Part shown: one piece after another, positions 62,041-64,000 of the stretch
How positions within the stretch are numbered: position 1 is the stretch's first letter
Layout: each line of letters opens with the position of its first letter
Origin: Ischnura elegans
Taxonomy: Eukaryota > Arthropoda > Insecta > Odonata > Coenagrionidae
Reading direction: 5' to 3'
Assembly (NCBI RefSeq): GCF_921293095.1
Contig: NC_060252.1
Coordinates: 2,542,001-2,606,000, forward strand
Length of the DNA stretch: 64,000 nucleotides
Notes under the pieces: model-generated
What the model was told of the DNA's origin: nothing
Seen by the model: the letters and a program-made list of their open reading frames with translations, nothing else
Databases searched by the model: none
Position numbers and translations under genes: made by a program

Positions 62041-64000
62041 CCTTCTCGGCCGCAGACGAAAAAGGAACCCGAGACACTACTTCACCGCTCGAGGGCGTCG
62101 GAGGACGCGGAGCAAAGGAAATTTGGACAATTTTGTCCGAGTCAGTGCCCCTGGTGCACGGATCCGTTTCGAAGATCCCCGTCGAGATACTAATAGACAC
62201 GGGAGCGGCAGTGTCATTGATATCGGAAGAAATATGGAGCCGCACCGAAAATTCGGGGAAAATCATAACAGACAATGTGACACTAATAACGGCGAATGGG
62301 GAGCCATTACGGGTGCTTGGGAAGGGTGAAGTGATACTTCAGATCGGAGGGGAAGAGTTCTCACATGATGTGCTCATCGCCCCGCGCCTATCGAAGGGAT
62401 GCCTCCTGGGTGCCGATTTTCTGCGAGCACATCAGTGTGACGTGGCTTTTTCCCGGAATTGCATTCTTCTCCGCGGAAAAGCGGTGCCTTTTCTTACAAG
62501 TGAGGGAAAGTGCGAGTGGGGCTGCGCAGTGACGTTGAAGGAGAACGTTGTTCTTCCTCCTCACCACGAAGTGGTAGTGGAGTGTTGGGTGAGCTCGGAC
62601 CCGGGGTTCAAAGAAAAAGTGGGGATAATCGAGCCAAACCCAAAACTTTTAGAGCGTTATGGCGTTTTGGTGCGCGGATTTTGCATAACGTGAAGGATAC
62701 CATGAATATGCTTTTCCTGAATCCCTTGGGAGAGACAGTGACTCTATACAAAGACACGAAAGTGGGCGTATTGCACGAGTGTTGTGGAGAACAAGTGGAA
62801 ACATGTCAAAAGCCCGTTTTTAGTCTGGAGAACGCGCATCTTCCCCCAGCATCTTCCCTCTTTGACTTAAACTGTGCCGATATTAGTGAAGCGGAAATAG
62901 AGGAACTCAAAACAGTGTTGAATGAGTTTTCAGATGTGTGCTCTTGAGGACCCTACGACTTAGGGCGTACAAACATTCTTAAGCACACAATAGAGACTAG
63001 TGATGTGTCCCCGATTCGGCAACCTCCCAGGCGATTGCCAATCCACAGACGCGGAGAAGTGCGACGAATCGTAGAGGAAATGATGAGGGACGATATAATC
63101 GAAGAATCATCATCTCCTTGGAGTTCACCGATCGTTCTTGTGAAAAAGAAAGACGGATCGACGCGATTTTGCGTTGATTATAGGCGTCTGAATTCCGTGA
63201 CTCACAAAGATGCTTATCCCCTCCCCCACATGGACGACATTCTCGATTCGCTCGCCGGCGCAACAGCTTTCTCCACAATAGATATGGCGTCAGGATACTG
63301 GCAGTGCGAGGTCGCGGAAGTTGATCGAGAAAAGACAGCCTTTACCACTGGTGACGGTCTATATCAGTTTAAAGTGCTGCCCTTCGGATTGTGCAACGGA
63401 CCCAGTACATTCCAAAGACTAATGGACCTAGTGCTCGCGGGTGCACAGTGGAGGTCTTGTTTGGTGTACTTGGATGACGTCATAATTTTCGGAAGGGATT
63501 TAAGGGAGCACGTAGAAAGGCTAACAGATGTGTTGATACGCCTAAGGAAGGCGGGACTGAAAATTAAGCCTGAGAAGTGCCAAATCATGAAACCATCTGT
63601 GAAATTTTTAGGCCATATAGTCTCCAAAAATGGTGTTGCGACGGATCCTGATAAAATTGCCGCGATCACACAATGGCGATCTCCAGCATCCTTTGAGGAG
63701 CTTAGGGCGTTCCTAGGAACTGTGTCTTACTACAGGCGGTTCATTAGAGACTTTTCACAGATAGCCTGCCCCCTTCACAGGTTGACCGAAAAGCATGCCT
63801 TATTTAAATGGAGTGCAGAATGTGAAGATGCCTTTCAGACTCTTAAGCGAAAGCTAACGTGTTCACTGATTTTGGCCTTCCCGCGGATGGACTGCGAATT
63901 TACGCTCGACTGTGACGCTAGCGGGATGGGTATCGGGGCCGTACTCAGCCAGAGACAGGAAGGCGAGGAAAGGGTTGTGGCCTATTATAGTCGGACGCTC
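62041..64000 (+). pseudogene. Pol of the Ty3/gypsy element (protease, RT, RNase H), partial
   Basis: The protease has ILIDTGAAVSLISEEIW, with the DTGA catalytic motif. RT follows with FCVDYRRLNSVTHKDAYPLP, FSTIDMASGYWQCEV (motif A Asp), FKVLPFGLCNGPSTFQRLMD and LVYLDDVIIF (YLDD). Then come GLKIKPEKCQIM and RAFLGTVSYYRRFI of the connection, and FTLDCDASGMGIGAVLSQRQ of RNase H at the edge. All visible catalytic aspartates are in place, but the region as a whole is broken in about one or two places. Confidence 0.9.

Larger units (their letters stand above)
60860..64000 (+). mobile_element. Ty3/gypsy LTR retrotransposon, 5' part, runs off the right edge
   Basis: Order: putative 5' LTR (about 60860-61132), primer-binding site starting TGGCGCAGTCGG (61133), Gag (61198-62040), then protease and RT/RNase H in the pol frame to the edge. 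Gag and pol overlap in different frames, the arrangement gypsy elements translate by a programmed -1 shift. Gag is open; pol has about one or two breaks. The copy is therefore fairly young but probably not fully functional. Integrase and the 3' LTR are outside the window. Confidence 0.9.

Noticed and set aside
1-64000. tRNA genes, rRNA genes, CRISPR arrays
   Set aside because: No cloverleaf with both promoter boxes, no rRNA core sequence and no regularly spaced short direct repeats were seen.

Overview
The window looks like nuclear DNA of an arthropod, probably an insect, though the sequence alone does not place the species. It is AT-rich, its host genes are split by introns, and almost all of it is layered transposable elements. 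Only two host loci are convincing. One is dCMP deaminase (DCTD), with three coding exons at 44113-45201 on the plus strand. The other is the last coding exon of a TRAF6-like MATH/TRAF-domain protein at 59061-59314 on the minus strand. I see no rRNA, tRNA, CRISPR array or bacterial-type operon.

Layout. 1-1733: 5' end of an LTR retrotransposon on the minus strand (LTR, leader and a Gag with three zinc knuckles that runs off the left edge). 1734-8282: an element bounded by long inverted repeats, holding a 3.0-kb hAT-like element with about 640-bp arms (2943-5984) and a LINE fragment (5993-7345) that carries its own hAT MITE. 8870-11715: a Penelope-like element (RT plus GIY-YIG) split by a TA-flanked MITE (family 'M1'). 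11715-25240: an old Ty3/gypsy element on the minus strand, opened up by an 8.9-kb Transib-like element (12024-20920), a LINE (about 23165-24285) and a SINE-like element (22213-22524). 25240-26440: a second, 5'-truncated Penelope-like element. 26458-27922: a PIF/Harbinger-like non-autonomous element. 28040-28399: a hAT transposase fragment. 28666-36310: a third M1 copy split by a 7-kb TTAA-flanked element, which itself holds a complete-ended but dead piggyBac (31880-34896). 36999-37521: the 5' end of another hAT with a BED finger. 39656-40092: a fold-back element. 41304-41620: a second copy of the SINE-like family. 44113-45201: DCTD. 46535-48757: a Jockey/CR1-type LINE. 50260-52090: duplicated AT-rich repeats, one of which carries a TTAA MITE. 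52403-52848: a hAT MITE. 55699-57675: a hAT element with another hAT inside it. 59061-59314: TRAF6-like exon. 60860-64000: a Ty3/gypsy element on the plus strand that runs off the right edge.

The strongest structural results are exact target-site duplications that fix element borders. They are CGTCG for the Transib-like element, 8-bp duplications for six hAT-type elements, TTAA for piggyBac and a MITE, and 16 and 18 bp for the two SINE-like copies. The Transib-like ends start with CACAGTG, the heptamer of V(D)J recombination signals. The SINE-like family keeps a terminal hairpin although the stem sequence differs between copies. A TTAA MITE sits in one of two duplicated segments, so the other segment preserves its empty site.
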